From Lentinula raphanica (lineage: Eukaryota > Basidiomycota > Agaricomycetes > Agaricales > Omphalotaceae): a stretch of 64,000 bases of DNA. A program made the translations under genes and the position numbers. The notes under the pieces were generated by a model. That model had not been told where the DNA came from. It saw only the letters and a list, made by a program, of their open reading frames with translations, and made no database searches. Shown in pieces: positions 1 through 10,139 of this stretch (position 1 is the stretch's first letter; each line of letters starts with the position of its first letter). The DNA lies in contig JANVFP010000006.1 of NCBI GenBank assembly GCA_027919835.1, positions 186,001 through 250,000 of the forward strand. The letters are read 5' to 3'.

Positions 1-80
1 TTCTCAATAATCATAATACTAATCTGTCCGTCATATATGAATGGCCACAATCTTCAGTCAGCCCAGAGGAAACCGTAAAT

Positions 81-1636
81 TCATGTTGAAGACCTCGATG
101 TCCTCCACCATTTGTATGCAGTAGCTCCGATAAAGAAGTTGAACATACCAACAACAGCCGACCCAGCACCAAGGAGAGTAAATAACCACCAGGTGAAACC
201 CACTATTCTATCTAGTGTTCGACCCGTGTATCGTTTCAGTGTTGCTAATGAGTCGGGTACAGGGGTGTAGAAGCCAGGTAATGGGATAGTGGGTATCTTT
301 CTCTGGTCATCCAGATTGGAGTCGAAAGATGATGGTGGAGGTAATAAAAGTAATGATATAATGGGTTTCTGCGTGGATTCGTATGGTTTAGCGAAGTTAG
401 CAATACAGACGGAGTGGTGACCTACATGATCTGAGATGGTATAGGAAGGAATATACGTATACAATAGATTGCGTATCTGGGAGGTCTCCATGTCTTCGAG
501 GGAGTCTGAGTAGGTCGTATACATGATTCTGTCGGTCCATGCAGGCGTACGTTTCACGCTGAAAAAGAGCAATGCCGAATGGGTTCAGAGAAAGAGAACA
601 GTAGAAGCACTCTCGACCCTTACTCATATTGATCCACAGCACCAAGACAATGTTTGTACGTGCATGGAAACTGCCAAAAAGCACCCTCCCGAAAACCAAC
701 GAACACAGAACGCTTTCGACGTTCCACAAGGAGCTGATCAAATTCTTTGAGACTCTCTCGAGACTCTGGCTCCTTCAAAGCTTCTGAGATATACGCATGA
801 GGGTCTGCTGACATTGGATGTGAGTTGGGTAAGTCGATCCGGAAATTGAGGTCTCCGAGGAAGAACAGATGTGAGGTTGAATACATGGTGGTAGGTGATT
901 TGTCCTCGTTGAATGGGAGGGCAGGAAAGAGCAGCGTCCCAACGATATGATGGAAGTCTGCGATTCTGTGCTGCAGTTTTTGCTGATGAGCAGTCAGATG
1001 AGCACAGACAAAGCTGAACATATGGAATCAATGAGCTGTTCATAAGTAATGCAACGAATTGTGCTCACGTATAGGTTTCTCCTGGACGTTTATCATCGTC
1101 GGATACGTCAGAAACACGAAACCTGACGCCAACCGCGCCTTTGTTGCCCATAAATCCGGGACCACATCCTGTCCAACTCGTTTGCACATCACAGACCTGC
1201 CGTGCAATTCCTTCGTCTCTGGCATATACCAATAGTGCAACACCGACATTCACGATGCTAGCTAGAAGTGAATATTTTGCTTTGTCTGGGGAGTGTGTTT
1301 CAATTTGAGAGAGAATATGGGAACTTCGTTTGTCGATGACGGATTTGGAGGCACCAGAGACTGTAACATTGAGCAACAGTTCAGGAATCAGGATATTCTT
1401 GTAAGATTGCAAGGAAAGTAGCAGAGCGTACGCCCTAAATGCAGCGGTAGCAACTCCTGGAATCCGACGGCTACAACGTCGGGGCCTCGAGGCGAATGCG
1501 AAAGGAATGAGGAGACTTGAAGAGTTGGAGAGAGCCAGTCCACGAGATTCTGAGGAAGACCAGTCGAGCCTTGGAGTGCTGTGTTGTAGGATGCAATTTG
1601 AACAAGGAGCTGGTCCTTAGGAATAGCAGCAGACAT
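81..1636 (-). CDS. Inositol polyphosphate 5-phosphatase with C-terminal membrane segment
   Basis: Removes the 5-phosphate from phosphoinositides or inositol polyphosphates. On the minus strand the spliced frames give the family motifs in order: an N-terminal stretch ending in GFQELLPLHLG, then GNKGAVGVRF, then FLGDLNFRI (the GDLN metal/phosphate motif), then RTPAWTDRI (family consensus RxPAWxDRI) and a SDH motif. After the catalytic domain comes a Pro-rich linker and a hydrophobic stretch (FTWWLFTLLGAGSAVVGMFN), so the protein is probably tethered to a membrane by its tail. The start at 1636 (MSAAIPKDQ) places the conserved LLVQIASYN close to the N terminus as in relatives. An in-frame ATG at 1705 would add a hydrophobic leader and cannot be excluded. 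Several introns; internal exon edges not all resolved. Confidence 0.85.
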
Positions 1637-1748
1637 GGCCGTTAAGAGTAAAGAAGCTATAAGCTCAAAAGATACCATATTAGTAGTGTATTCACTACTC
1701 ATCATTCAATTATCTACATGAATTTCAAAAAAGTCCAGTGCAGCAGTT

Positions 1749-2580
1749 TTACTTGGGAGTAGGGCCTCTAGAAATACCCAAATCTCTAATGGTCCCTGTC
1801 GAAACATCGTAAACCCAACCATGGACCCAAACTTCCTTGCCTTTGGGACTCTTTCCATTCGCCCAGGCATTGGCGATGACCTCTGTCCTGCAGAGGTTGT
1901 CGACCTGTGTCTTGACGTTTTCTTGGACGAGAAGAGGAAGTGCCTCACTAGGAGGAGCAGAGGATATCTCCAGGCTAGCAGCCAGCGTGGTAAGAGGAGC
2001 GAGCCAACGATTCAATGGTGCGTCGACTGGATGGGCAGGTATAGTAGGCGTTTGACCGGGAACGAACGACGAGCAAGCACCGAAGCATGCTGCTGCTGCT
2101 CCGCACTCGGTATGCCCACACACGACGACTAAACGGAAAAACGGTTGGGATGCAGTATTGTATAGAGTCAAAGAACGAAAGCACCGTGTTCTACGCCAAG
2201 ATGCTCGACAGCGTAAGTTAAAACTGCAAGCATATTGTCATCATCAAGGCTAACTTGACTGAGAACAACAACATGAATGATTTTTTCTTCAAAAGAATAG
2301 ATTATCTAGTACGTACTTTCCAACATTACGATTGACGAAAATATCACCAGGTTTGGCACCTGTGACAACAGACTCTGGTACTCTAGAATCTGAACACCCT
2401 ATCCAGAGGGTCTGCAGCGAATGGTTATTTTGTGCCAATCTGTGAGCGAACAAGAGGACTCACATGAGGGGCTTGACCTTTAGCGGACTCTTTGAAGAAA
2501 CCTGGTTCTAAACGTTCAACGTCTTTGGCCCATTGAGCATTAGTAGAGAGAAGTTGAGCAATAGCAGGATGATGGGACAT
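1749..2580 (-). CDS. Beta-class carbonic anhydrase
   Basis: Interconverts CO2 and bicarbonate with a zinc ion; fungal members (yeast Nce103 type) supply bicarbonate for carboxylation reactions. The four spliced exons read [11 protein letters not shown]..., then [16 protein letters not shown] (zinc Cys and Asp/Arg dyad), then [18 protein letters not shown], then [14 protein letters not shown] (zinc His and second Cys), ending in [10 protein letters not shown], the family's usual C-terminal motif. All zinc ligands and the Asp-Arg pair are present, so the enzyme should be active. Introns near 2412-2463, 2220-2312 and 2120-2165 all keep frame. No mitochondrial presequence is apparent. Confidence 0.93.
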
Positions 2581-3074
2581 TGTGGAAAGGGAATAAGAGT
2601 AGTCCGAGATAACCCGCTCTTTATATGTTGCGCTGTACGACCACGCTCGGACGCTGACAGGGGTTCCATTATTAGCTCAGTGGTTGCTACATACTTAATT
2701 TAACATGCTCACATATATTGATGGTGGTGTTAAGCAATAATACGCAGATGTCCACGATAGTTTTTGTTTTCAGCAGCGGCCCAGCCTATACTAGACAACG
2801 CCAGACGAAGATTTGACCAGGAACTATCATCCCATCGTGGCTTAGGCCATATCGATAACCCCCCATTTGCAAAAGAAAAACGTCAGAGAACTGCGACCAG
2901 GAGATAAATCATCAGGCATATGTAGCGCTTCATGAGGTTTACGCATAGGGCATACAAAGGAACAGTGGAATTATTTTTAAACCAACAACGAAGCTATCTG
3001 TCTTCCCCTCGTGCCGGGCTCGGACTTCCTCTCCCTCCGAACGGTAACATGCAAAGAGACGATGCCCGTCGGAC
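2581..3074. other. Intergenic region between carbonic anhydrase and RPL7
   Basis: No coding frame with family resemblance. It holds the carbonic anhydrase promoter on one side and the RPL7 3' end on the other. A TAGCTCAGTGG string near 2673 resembles a tRNA A box but has no B box after it. Confidence 0.5.
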
Positions 3075-4209
3075 TCAGTTCATTTGTCTGATGAGCTTGT
3101 TAATGTTGGTCTCTCGGTCACCGAAGTCACCACCCTGGACAAAGTGCTTGAACTTTCTTGTTCTCCAGCCACCGTTAGGGTTGGAGAGTTTGAAAGGCCA
3201 GAGGAAGTTAGAAGCCTGAGCGAGTGAGAAAACGTTAACCCTGTGCTTTCACAGTTCTCGAAGTAAACTTTACCTGTTTGAAGTTGGGGCCAACAGTGAC
3301 GATCTCATGCACGAGGTCCTCAATAGAGAGGATGTTGTATTGACCGAGAGCCTCCTCAATGACAGCGTTGTTGGAGAGAGGGATGCGCTGTTTGTTGACC
3401 TTGCCGTATCCACGCTTGTAGATCAACTCCCGAACGGATTTCAGATTTGGCTCGCTGAAGTAAAAATAAACATATGTCGCACAGAGGTATCCAGGAACGG
3501 ACATACCCATATGTGATATAAGGCTCAACGAGACGGAGCATCTGCTGAGTTGCTTTTGTGACTTTGACGAAGACACCGTTGTTGATTTGCAGAAGACGGA
3601 GGAGCTGTAAGATCTTGCGGGGTTTTGGTGCAATTTCGTTGATACTGAAGTGGATGTCAGAGATATCAAAGCTAGAATATAACTGCCACATACCCGCGAA
3701 TCCTAATAACAAAGTACACCTTTGGTTGAGCAGGCACGTAAAAGTCGCCCGCGCTTCGTGCTGCCCTCTTCAGCCGAACTTCCTCCTTCTCCTTCGAAAG
3801 ATACTCCTTCACATACGACTCTGCACGTTTGAAGATAACTTTTCGTTTGGCTTGGCTGGCCTATTGAAGGGGAAATAGTCAGAAGAAGTCCAATCGACAA
3901 GAGCGAATGAACAAGAATCAGTCCCGAAAGATGGTATAATTGAAAAGGCAGCATCACAGGGTTACTGTTAGCCATTCGTCGAATAGATCGTATGCATCAT
4001 CCAGAAAGTATATATCCAAGAGAAATATTCACCTTGCGAGCAGCAGCAGCCGCTGCTAGACGCTCCTCGCGAGCCTTTTCAGTTTGTTTCCTCTTCTTGA
4101 GGAGGGTCTCCGGTACTTCGATTGTCTAGATAGGACATGTAAGCATATTTAGCTGAAAAGTGGCTAATATACATACAGAAACACTCGGGACAGTCGTTGA
4201 GGGCGCCAT
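3075..4209 (-). CDS. 60S ribosomal protein L7 (uL30)
   Basis: Structural protein of the large cytoplasmic ribosomal subunit. Five exons splice to a full-length L7: [11 protein letters not shown], then an Ala/Arg/Lys-rich N-terminal helix ([12 protein letters not shown]), then the core [57 protein letters not shown], and the C-terminal NKLIRQMN before TGA at 3075. Intron 2 (3861-4032, 172 nt) is about three times longer than its neighbours and carries a C/D box snoRNA, described separately. Yeast RPL7A and RPL7B introns also carry C/D snoRNAs (snR39, snR59), so the host-gene relationship looks ancient. Confidence 0.95.
3913..4005 (-). ncRNA. Intronic C/D box snoRNA, snR39b-like 25S rRNA methylation guide
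   Basis: Lies within RPL7 intron 2 on the same strand. Read on the minus strand: C box ATGATGC (3994-4000; six of seven consensus bases), a D'-like CTAA (3968-3971), C' GTGATGC (3951-3957) and D box CTGA (3918-3921). Directly before the D box is ACCATCTTTCGGG, a 13-nt perfect antisense to CCCGAAAGATGGT, a highly conserved stretch of eukaryotic 25S/28S rRNA. By the D+5 rule the paired target is the G of CCCG, corresponding from memory to yeast 25S Gm805 (guide snR39b). C-to-D spacing of about 80 nt suits the class. The weak points are the last base of C and C' and the lack of a clear terminal stem. The ends are estimates. Confidence 0.72.
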
Positions 4210-4855
4210 TTCTTGAAGTCTTGCTGGGCGATGAACGAAACGAGGGAGAACACCAAAAATCTAGTTCGTGACTGTGGGAGTTACCTGTATAGTATTTGTA
4301 AGCAGATAGACGCTCACCTGGTTCCGTCACGTTCCGCTTTGGCGCTTATTTTCTTCTTGTAGCATACCCGAGTCAGCCCTTGACGCAAGTGTTGTTCATG
4401 CACTCTCATAATTCTTCTACGCTGCGCTGGCTTTCAGCCCACATGATACTGCTCGCACTATGGATAACCATCTTGCACGGTCCTTGACTCACACTGAACG
4501 ATGTCGAACAAAAAACTGAAGTGCCAACACTACCGGCGCCGAAGACCCCCAGCGAATTGAATGTAACGACCCTTGTGATTCAATCGTAGTTCAACCGTGC
4601 TCACTGCCTTGCCACTGGCCAGGCCTTGCCTTGCTCAGCACACACTGCCTTCTACTCGGTATGACTTGAGTTGGTATAATGCCTCATATAAAATGCTCGC
4701 CGCCGGAACGCGGGCCCTTGCTACTGTTTCAAAGACACAGCAAGATTGCTATCAGAACGGCTTCATGTATGATTGGTACCATCAACCACCCGTCGTTGTT
4801 AGTTAGCGCTTGAGACTCTGATTGACCCACACACTCTCTTCACTTTCAGCACGCA
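4210..4855. other. Intergenic region, RPL7 promoter and 5' side of copy A
   Basis: Divergent upstream region of RPL7 and the first Cys-rich membrane gene. Short frames at 4597-4806 exist, but none reads as a signal peptide joining the downstream exon, so any first exon of copy A is unresolved here. Confidence 0.4.
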
Positions 4856-6169
4856 ATGGAGTCTCCAAGCTCAGCAAACATCTCTTGTATTCAAGACAGT
4901 TGGGTAGGTTGTTCAAACCTGTTTTCATGTATCTGGATGCTCTTTCTGATGCCGTGCATCTTCAGGCCAGTAACTCCCTTGGTCAGAATCCGTGCGAAAT
5001 AGCTGAGCGGCTTAATTCGGTCTGTACTACCTCGAATGACTGTGAGTCTTCCATATCCCTGAGTGAACCTTCAACTCACACTTACAATGGTGGACAGCAT
5101 ATTTCGTTGAGCTTACATCTGAAGACGACTACACACTATCAGCTGAGGACCAGAATCCTTGTCTGTGCACATCTGTGGTTTACAATCTCGTTTCTATGTG
5201 TCGACTATGTCAAACTAAGGCGGGGAAGACCTATCCAACGTATGCTTTAGAAAATGCACATTCAATCTTCAACAAAGTCTGAGTATTCTGCGTAGATGGA
5301 GTCAATGGACGACAAATTGCTCAAGCTTGAACACAGGGTGAGTTTGTTTTTCTCCTTGCTTTCTCCTTCCGCTGAAGGATACCATGGCAGATTTCCACCT
5401 GGGTTGCCAGGTACGATTTCAAAAGGAAACTAGTCATTCGAGTTACTGAAAGCAAGTAAGGGGGAACCGCTGTACCAGATTGGGCATACCAGGATATCTC
5501 AGTGAGTTCTTTTTCTGTGATCCCAACATGATCAATAAAGTAATGTATGCAGGAAAGCGATGCATTCAATGAAACCTTGGCTTTGAACGTTGCAACCACA
5601 GGTACGAAGAATGCGTACGTGCAAGTTGTCAGGGCTTTCTAACGTGTTTCTGGGGCACAAGATCATTCCGAATCATCTAGTTCAGCATTACCTTCATCTA
5701 CGAGTACAAGCTCAGCTACGAGTACTCCCAACACACAGATTTCAAGAGATTCAGACGACGACGTTGCCGCTTTGGTTGGAGGACTGCTCGGTGGGCTCGT
5801 CGGCCTTGCGCTTATAGTTGTAGCAACTCTCTATCTCATCAGACGAAGGAGACGCTCACGGATAGCTCCTTCGATCGCGTACCTGGAGGCTAATCGTAAG
5901 AAGGAAGATCTTGCGCGAGGGAGATATGCGCCGGTCAATGCGTTGAGAACAGAGGTACGAATGAATCACTTACATACTGTTAAGAGGAATCATTGAATAT
6001 CGGTATAGCGAGTTTCAGATTTGCCGTACAACATATCCGGCGATAATCATTCTTCCTTCTCTTTCGTGAGTTAACGCCTGAATATCGTTCAAACGATAAA
6101 CTCATTGATTTGGATTAGAATCCCTATGATACATCGTTCGCGAACACAGAGAAGGATCCAACACAGTGA
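4856..6169 (+). CDS. Cys-rich single-pass membrane protein, copy A of an unnamed family
   Basis: Member of the family that forms the 31-40 kb array, standing alone here. Spliced exons give SCIQDSW, NSLGQNPCEIAERLNSVC, QNPCLCTSVVYNLVSMC, RLCQ, WSQWTTNC, FPPGLPGGTAVPDWAYQDIS, FNETLA, a Ser/Thr-rich stalk, then VAALVGGLLGGLVGLALIVV (membrane helix with glycine zipper) followed by RRRRRSR, and a tail ending NPYDTSFANTEKDPTQ. At least eight exons; the phases of the introns around FPPGLP and GGTAVP were checked and keep frame. No hydrophobic leader precedes the first recognised exon (ATG at 4856), so a missing first exon or loss of the signal peptide are both possible. Function unknown; the architecture suggests an extracellular sensor or adhesion role. 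Confidence 0.68.
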
Positions 6170-6537
6170 CTCGAGGGATGTACATATCCGAGTGAACACC
6201 CTCCATTTCGAAATTCGAACTCTAGTGACTAGTTCGATCTTTCGATCATTGCATCTGCGTTATTGTACACATTCTCATCTTTAGGCTTTAGCTTTCGAGT
6301 AGCATCTGACAGAGAAAACTCCTCTTCGAACTTTAAAGGACTGCTGACTTTCTCCTATACCCTCTCCTCCCCCTCACCGACATTATCATCTCGCTCATAT
6401 ATACATACCTTTCTTGAATCGAGCTCATCATATTCATGGAATCATGGCATAGTAGCAAATAGAGATGTTCTATGTTACTTAACCCTATCGAAACCAAGCA
6501 ATGGCAATACTTACTACATCACTGCGCTTCGGCACCA
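6170..6537. other. Intergenic region between convergent genes
   Basis: Lies between the stops of copy A and the small unknown gene. Pyrimidine-rich stretches only; nothing coding recognised. Confidence 0.5.
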
Positions 6538-7203
6538 TTATATCCCTTCGTCTTCTGTAGTCCTCGCTCTCTTTCGACCAAGCTCCTCTGCATCTGATTG
6601 CATCTTCCTGATGCGCTTTGTCGTGCTTACTCCTTCATCGTTTTCGTTTGTAACGATGCGGGTGAGAGCGGAGCTGGTGTTTGAATTCGAAGTGCTGGCT
6701 TCAGGCTGAGTACTCTGCTGTATAGAGGGTGGTGTCGTAGAATGAGATCCGGGAGCTCCGCAGGCTGCAGTGTTAACCTGTTCCACTGCTCCTTCCCCTG
6801 CTGCTGCGCCTTCGGTCTTATCTCTATCTGTGTCGTTCGTGGATGTTGAACATGAGAGAGAAATGTGAACGCACTGGGGTAAGGGTAACTTCATATCCTT
6901 TGGCTGTTTCTTTCCATTGATGCTTCCTGACGCTCGAGAAGTCTCGTTTATTGGCTGCGGTTTCCTCCGTGACATAGCTACACAGGTGTTGAACGTTGAC
7001 GTTGAGCAGTGAGTTGCAGGCTATCTTTCTGAGTCTTACTTGCCTTCACGGAGCTGGGTGCCACGAAGGAGAGCTTCCTCTCGTCTTCGAGCGAGTTCTA
7101 TAGGTCCGACAAGTCGTCTTTCCGTGGGGCCCGAGCCAAAACGACCTCTTCCGATGGTAATTTGCACGCAGTTGGCCCTTTGCCTGCGTTTGGAGGACGA
7201 CAT
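6538..7203 (-). CDS. Small hypothetical protein, probably nuclear, with a GC-AG intron
   Basis: Not recognised. Exon 1 (7203 to 7044) reads MSSSKRRQRANCVQITIGRG, then GPTERRLVGPIELARRREEA, ending LRE. Exon 2 (6977 to 6538) reads AMSRRKPQPINETSRASG and continues through a Ser/Thr/Gly-rich middle to a basic end (TTKRIRKM, GRKRARTTEDEGI). The frames join only if the 66-nt intron 6978-7043 starts with GC: the donor is AAG followed by GCAAGT, the optimal GC-donor consensus, and the acceptor is TAG. Low complexity and Lys/Arg clusters at both ends suggest a nucleic-acid-associated protein. About 200 residues. Confidence 0.6.
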
Positions 7204-7449
7204 GAAAGGTAGATCACAACAAGTAATGAGGCAAGCAATAAATATGAATCATGATCATAATCAAATTTTCATTGAGTGCTATCACCAGGCTATCACACAG
7301 GCGGGAGTTTAAACGTTTACGCTTGGGCAGCCTGGGCTGACCAAACAGGATATTACAGCAGTCTCTACGAGCGATATGAGATGATATGAGATATAGTATG
7401 AGATCAAGTCAACCACACACCCACACACCCTGGCAGACCAACACCAGAC

Positions 7450-8762
7450 TCATGGCAAATCAAGAGCTGGACGACGGCCTCGTATGTGTTCAAGCTCTCC
7501 TGAAGAGATATCGATACCAAAGAACTCTCGGAGGATAGCGATCCTTTCTGGCTCTGTATGGAACACCTTCACTGTCTCCGTACGAGTTCCAATATGTCGT
7601 TTGAGCTCGTTCTTGTGCAATCCCAAACGTCCAAGGTGTCGAGAGTTGAGGGTATAGTCCCATTGTGGGATGCCTCCGGCAGAGTCAACGTCGCTTTGCG
7701 ATACGTTCTCGGGAACGTTGTTCATCGCCAATTCTGCCTCCATCTCTTCATCACTCAGCCAAAAGCATCGCGCACAGACGACGTTCTCCGTGAAAAATGG
7801 TTCCTTCGCAGCCCAGGCGCCTGTATAGATGCCGATGTTAGAGCACTCATAGTCCATGGGGAAGAACTCGTCTTCTATGAAGGAATAGAGGATCCTTGAG
7901 GAGCTTAGGCTGCCTTCTGAAACGTGTGAGACAATAAGACGCCATTCTACTCCTGCAGGTTCCGTAGAGTTGGGCGAGGTTTCTGCAATGACCAGAGGGT
8001 CATGCGTGATCAAGCTCAAGGTCTACCAATCTCTCAATGAATCGTATGCTTACCAAGACTCGACTCGGTACGCCCGGTCTTGACCAAGGTATGCCACTCT
8101 GATGGTGTAGCACCCATAACACGAGCGGCATTTTTCAGGAGGATAGGACGCGTCACGCAGGATCCTCCACCACTGGCGTCCACGACATACGTGATATTGC
8201 TGTTTTGAATGGGTTGAACGAAAAGCACCTCGTGTACGAATGCGAGGAAATTCGGAGGGGAATCAGCTGAGGCGGTGTTGATTCTTCCTGAACCAGAGTA
8301 AGCACTCGTTGAGATTGAGCGAGTTTGCGGATACACTGATACGAAATAATGGCATACCGATAGCCCAGAGCTCTGATCATCTGTAGAAAGAGTGTATTCA
8401 TTCCAAAGCAGTAAGAACCTTTGCCTTCTACGACAAGACGTTGGTACAAAGCCGGAAGACTGATGTCCATAGAATGATGGCTTGTACTGGATGGAACAGA
8501 CGTAATGAGCATTACAGCAGCAAAAGAAGAGATGGTATGCCCACTAATGCATCGCGGTATTCTCAAAAGCGAATGCAACGAGGTGTAGACGTTGAAGTAG
8601 ACACAGATTGTCTAACGTTGGCTCGAAACTCGCAACATTATCTGCAGACCAGCTTCCGGGAAATTTGATGCGAGAAAGCCAGTGAGCAGCCTGAGTCTTG
8701 TCGTAAAGAGAAGGTAATGCTTTAATCCATAGGTTGTTGTGAAGTAGGCCATCTTGCTGCAT
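7450..8762 (-). CDS. Arylamine N-acetyltransferase
   Basis: Transfers acetyl from acetyl-CoA to aromatic amines or hydrazines, typically detoxifying xenobiotics. The spliced frames show LWIKALPSLYDKTQAAHWLSR, NLCLLQRLHLVAFAFENTAMH (family LxxLxxxHLxxFPFEN), GKGSYCFGMNTLFLQMIRAL with the catalytic Cys of the RGGYCFE-type motif, HEVLFV with the probable catalytic His, and VVDASGG with the Asp. All three triad residues are visible, although the Cys motif is GSYCF and the Asp motif DASGG rather than the commoner GGYCF and DVGFG. The long C-terminal part (EWRLIVSHVSEG through RRPALDLP) is typical of fungal members. Divergent from ADE1 with 103 bp between starts. Confidence 0.85.
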
Positions 8763-8865
8763 GATTTATGTATGAGAGTTGCTGTAGGCGTTTATCATGA
8801 TGGCGGAAAGAAAGCCGTCGGAACTCGGATCAGCACGGCAAGAAAAAAGTTTCGTCTCTTGAACC
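8763..8865. promoter_or_regulatory. Short bidirectional promoter, NAT / ADE1
   Basis: Only 103 bp separate the two divergent start codons, so both genes must share this control region. No known binding site was recognised. Confidence 0.5.
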
Positions 8866-9963
8866 ATGGCTGCTTTGATAGACACCAACCTACCTGATCT
8901 CTCTCTCCTTTCAAGAGGAAAAGTACGGGATGTTTACAGCACATCTTCACCAGAACACTTACTCTTCGTCGCTACGGATCGAATATCAGCTTACGATGTT
9001 ATCCTAAGGAATGTACGAACTTATCTCATCAGTTTCGTCGGACTAGAAGGTTGATTATGTTCTTATGCAGGGGATACCAGGAAAAGGCAGACTTCTCACC
9101 CAGATATCTCTCTTTTGGTTCTCAAAACTTGGCCATATCATACCGAACCACTTTGTGACCGCGAATGTTGATGAAATGCCGGAGGAAGTCAAGAAATACA
9201 AGGTTCAGCTTGACGGGCGTGCGATGCTCGTCAGGAAAGCGCGGGTTGTACCACTTGAAGCTATCGTACGCGGCTATTTAACAGGCAAGTTCAAAATTTC
9301 TCAAGCTTCGACTCAAGCTCTTGAACCTGGCTTCAGGATCTGCCTGGTCGGAATACAAAAAGTCTGGAACAGTTCACGGAATTCCTCTTCCTGCTGGTCT
9401 ACTGGAATCCCAGAAACTACCGGAACCGTTGTTCACCCCATCGACAAAAGCTGAGCAGGGTGCCCACGACGAGAACATTTCTCCAGAGCAAGGTTCTCGA
9501 TCCATATCTCTAATTCCTTCAATAGATCTCACTAGATTGATTTTCAGCTTCCAAACTCGTCGGTGACTCATTATATGCGCAGATTTCTGGAGCTGCTCTC
9601 AAGTTATATAACGAAGCAGCGGCATATGCTCATTCAAAGGGTGTCATCCTGGCAGACACCAAATTTGAATTCGGACTCGTTCCTTCGACCACAGGTTCCA
9701 AGGAAGAGACCTTGATCTTAGTGGACGAACTTCTCACCCCAGACTCATCGAGATATTGGCCTCTGATAGGTTACGAAGTGGGAAAATCTCAGCCTAGCTT
9801 CGACAAACAATACCTGAGAGACTGGTTGGTAGAGGCTGGTTTTAGGAAAGGCTTGGAGAGTGGAAGAGAAGGCGAAGAAGGTCAAGGTTGGACCATTGAA
9901 GATTCTGTCGTTGAAGGGACTCAGAAGCGGTATGAGGAGGCAGTCAAGCTTTTGACGAGTTAG
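8866..9963 (+). CDS. ADE1: Phosphoribosylaminoimidazole-succinocarboxamide (SAICAR) synthase
   Basis: Catalyses the ATP-dependent joining of CAIR and aspartate to give SAICAR, a step of de novo purine synthesis in the cytosol. Exons read [20 protein letters not shown] then RDVY (nucleotide-binding start of the family), [33 protein letters not shown], the signature [54 protein letters not shown], and the second signature [16 protein letters not shown], ending EEAVKLLTS. Three introns, near 9013-9069, 9284-9340 and 9490-9583, restore the frame. Full length for the monomeric fungal enzyme. Confidence 0.95.
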
Positions 9964-10139
9964 AGTCTTAACGGCATGAGCTTAATCGATCGTACATGAT
10001 CTATCTATACGCAGTGTCAGTCGTAAGTTATGCTTCATATCTTCAACTACTAGATTCGAATCTTGTTTGGAACCCCTAAGTACATAAGCTTGGTGTGATG
10101 ACAATAACGTAAACCTACTTTCCTTGACCCCAAACCACA

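Noticed and set aside
2671..2760. tRNA-like A box TTAGCTCAGTGGTT
   Set aside because: No B box (GGTTCGANTCC-like) and no cloverleaf within the following 80 bases on either reading.
6195..6240. GAGTTCGAAT-like B box on the minus strand
   Set aside because: No A box at a suitable distance and no acceptor stem.
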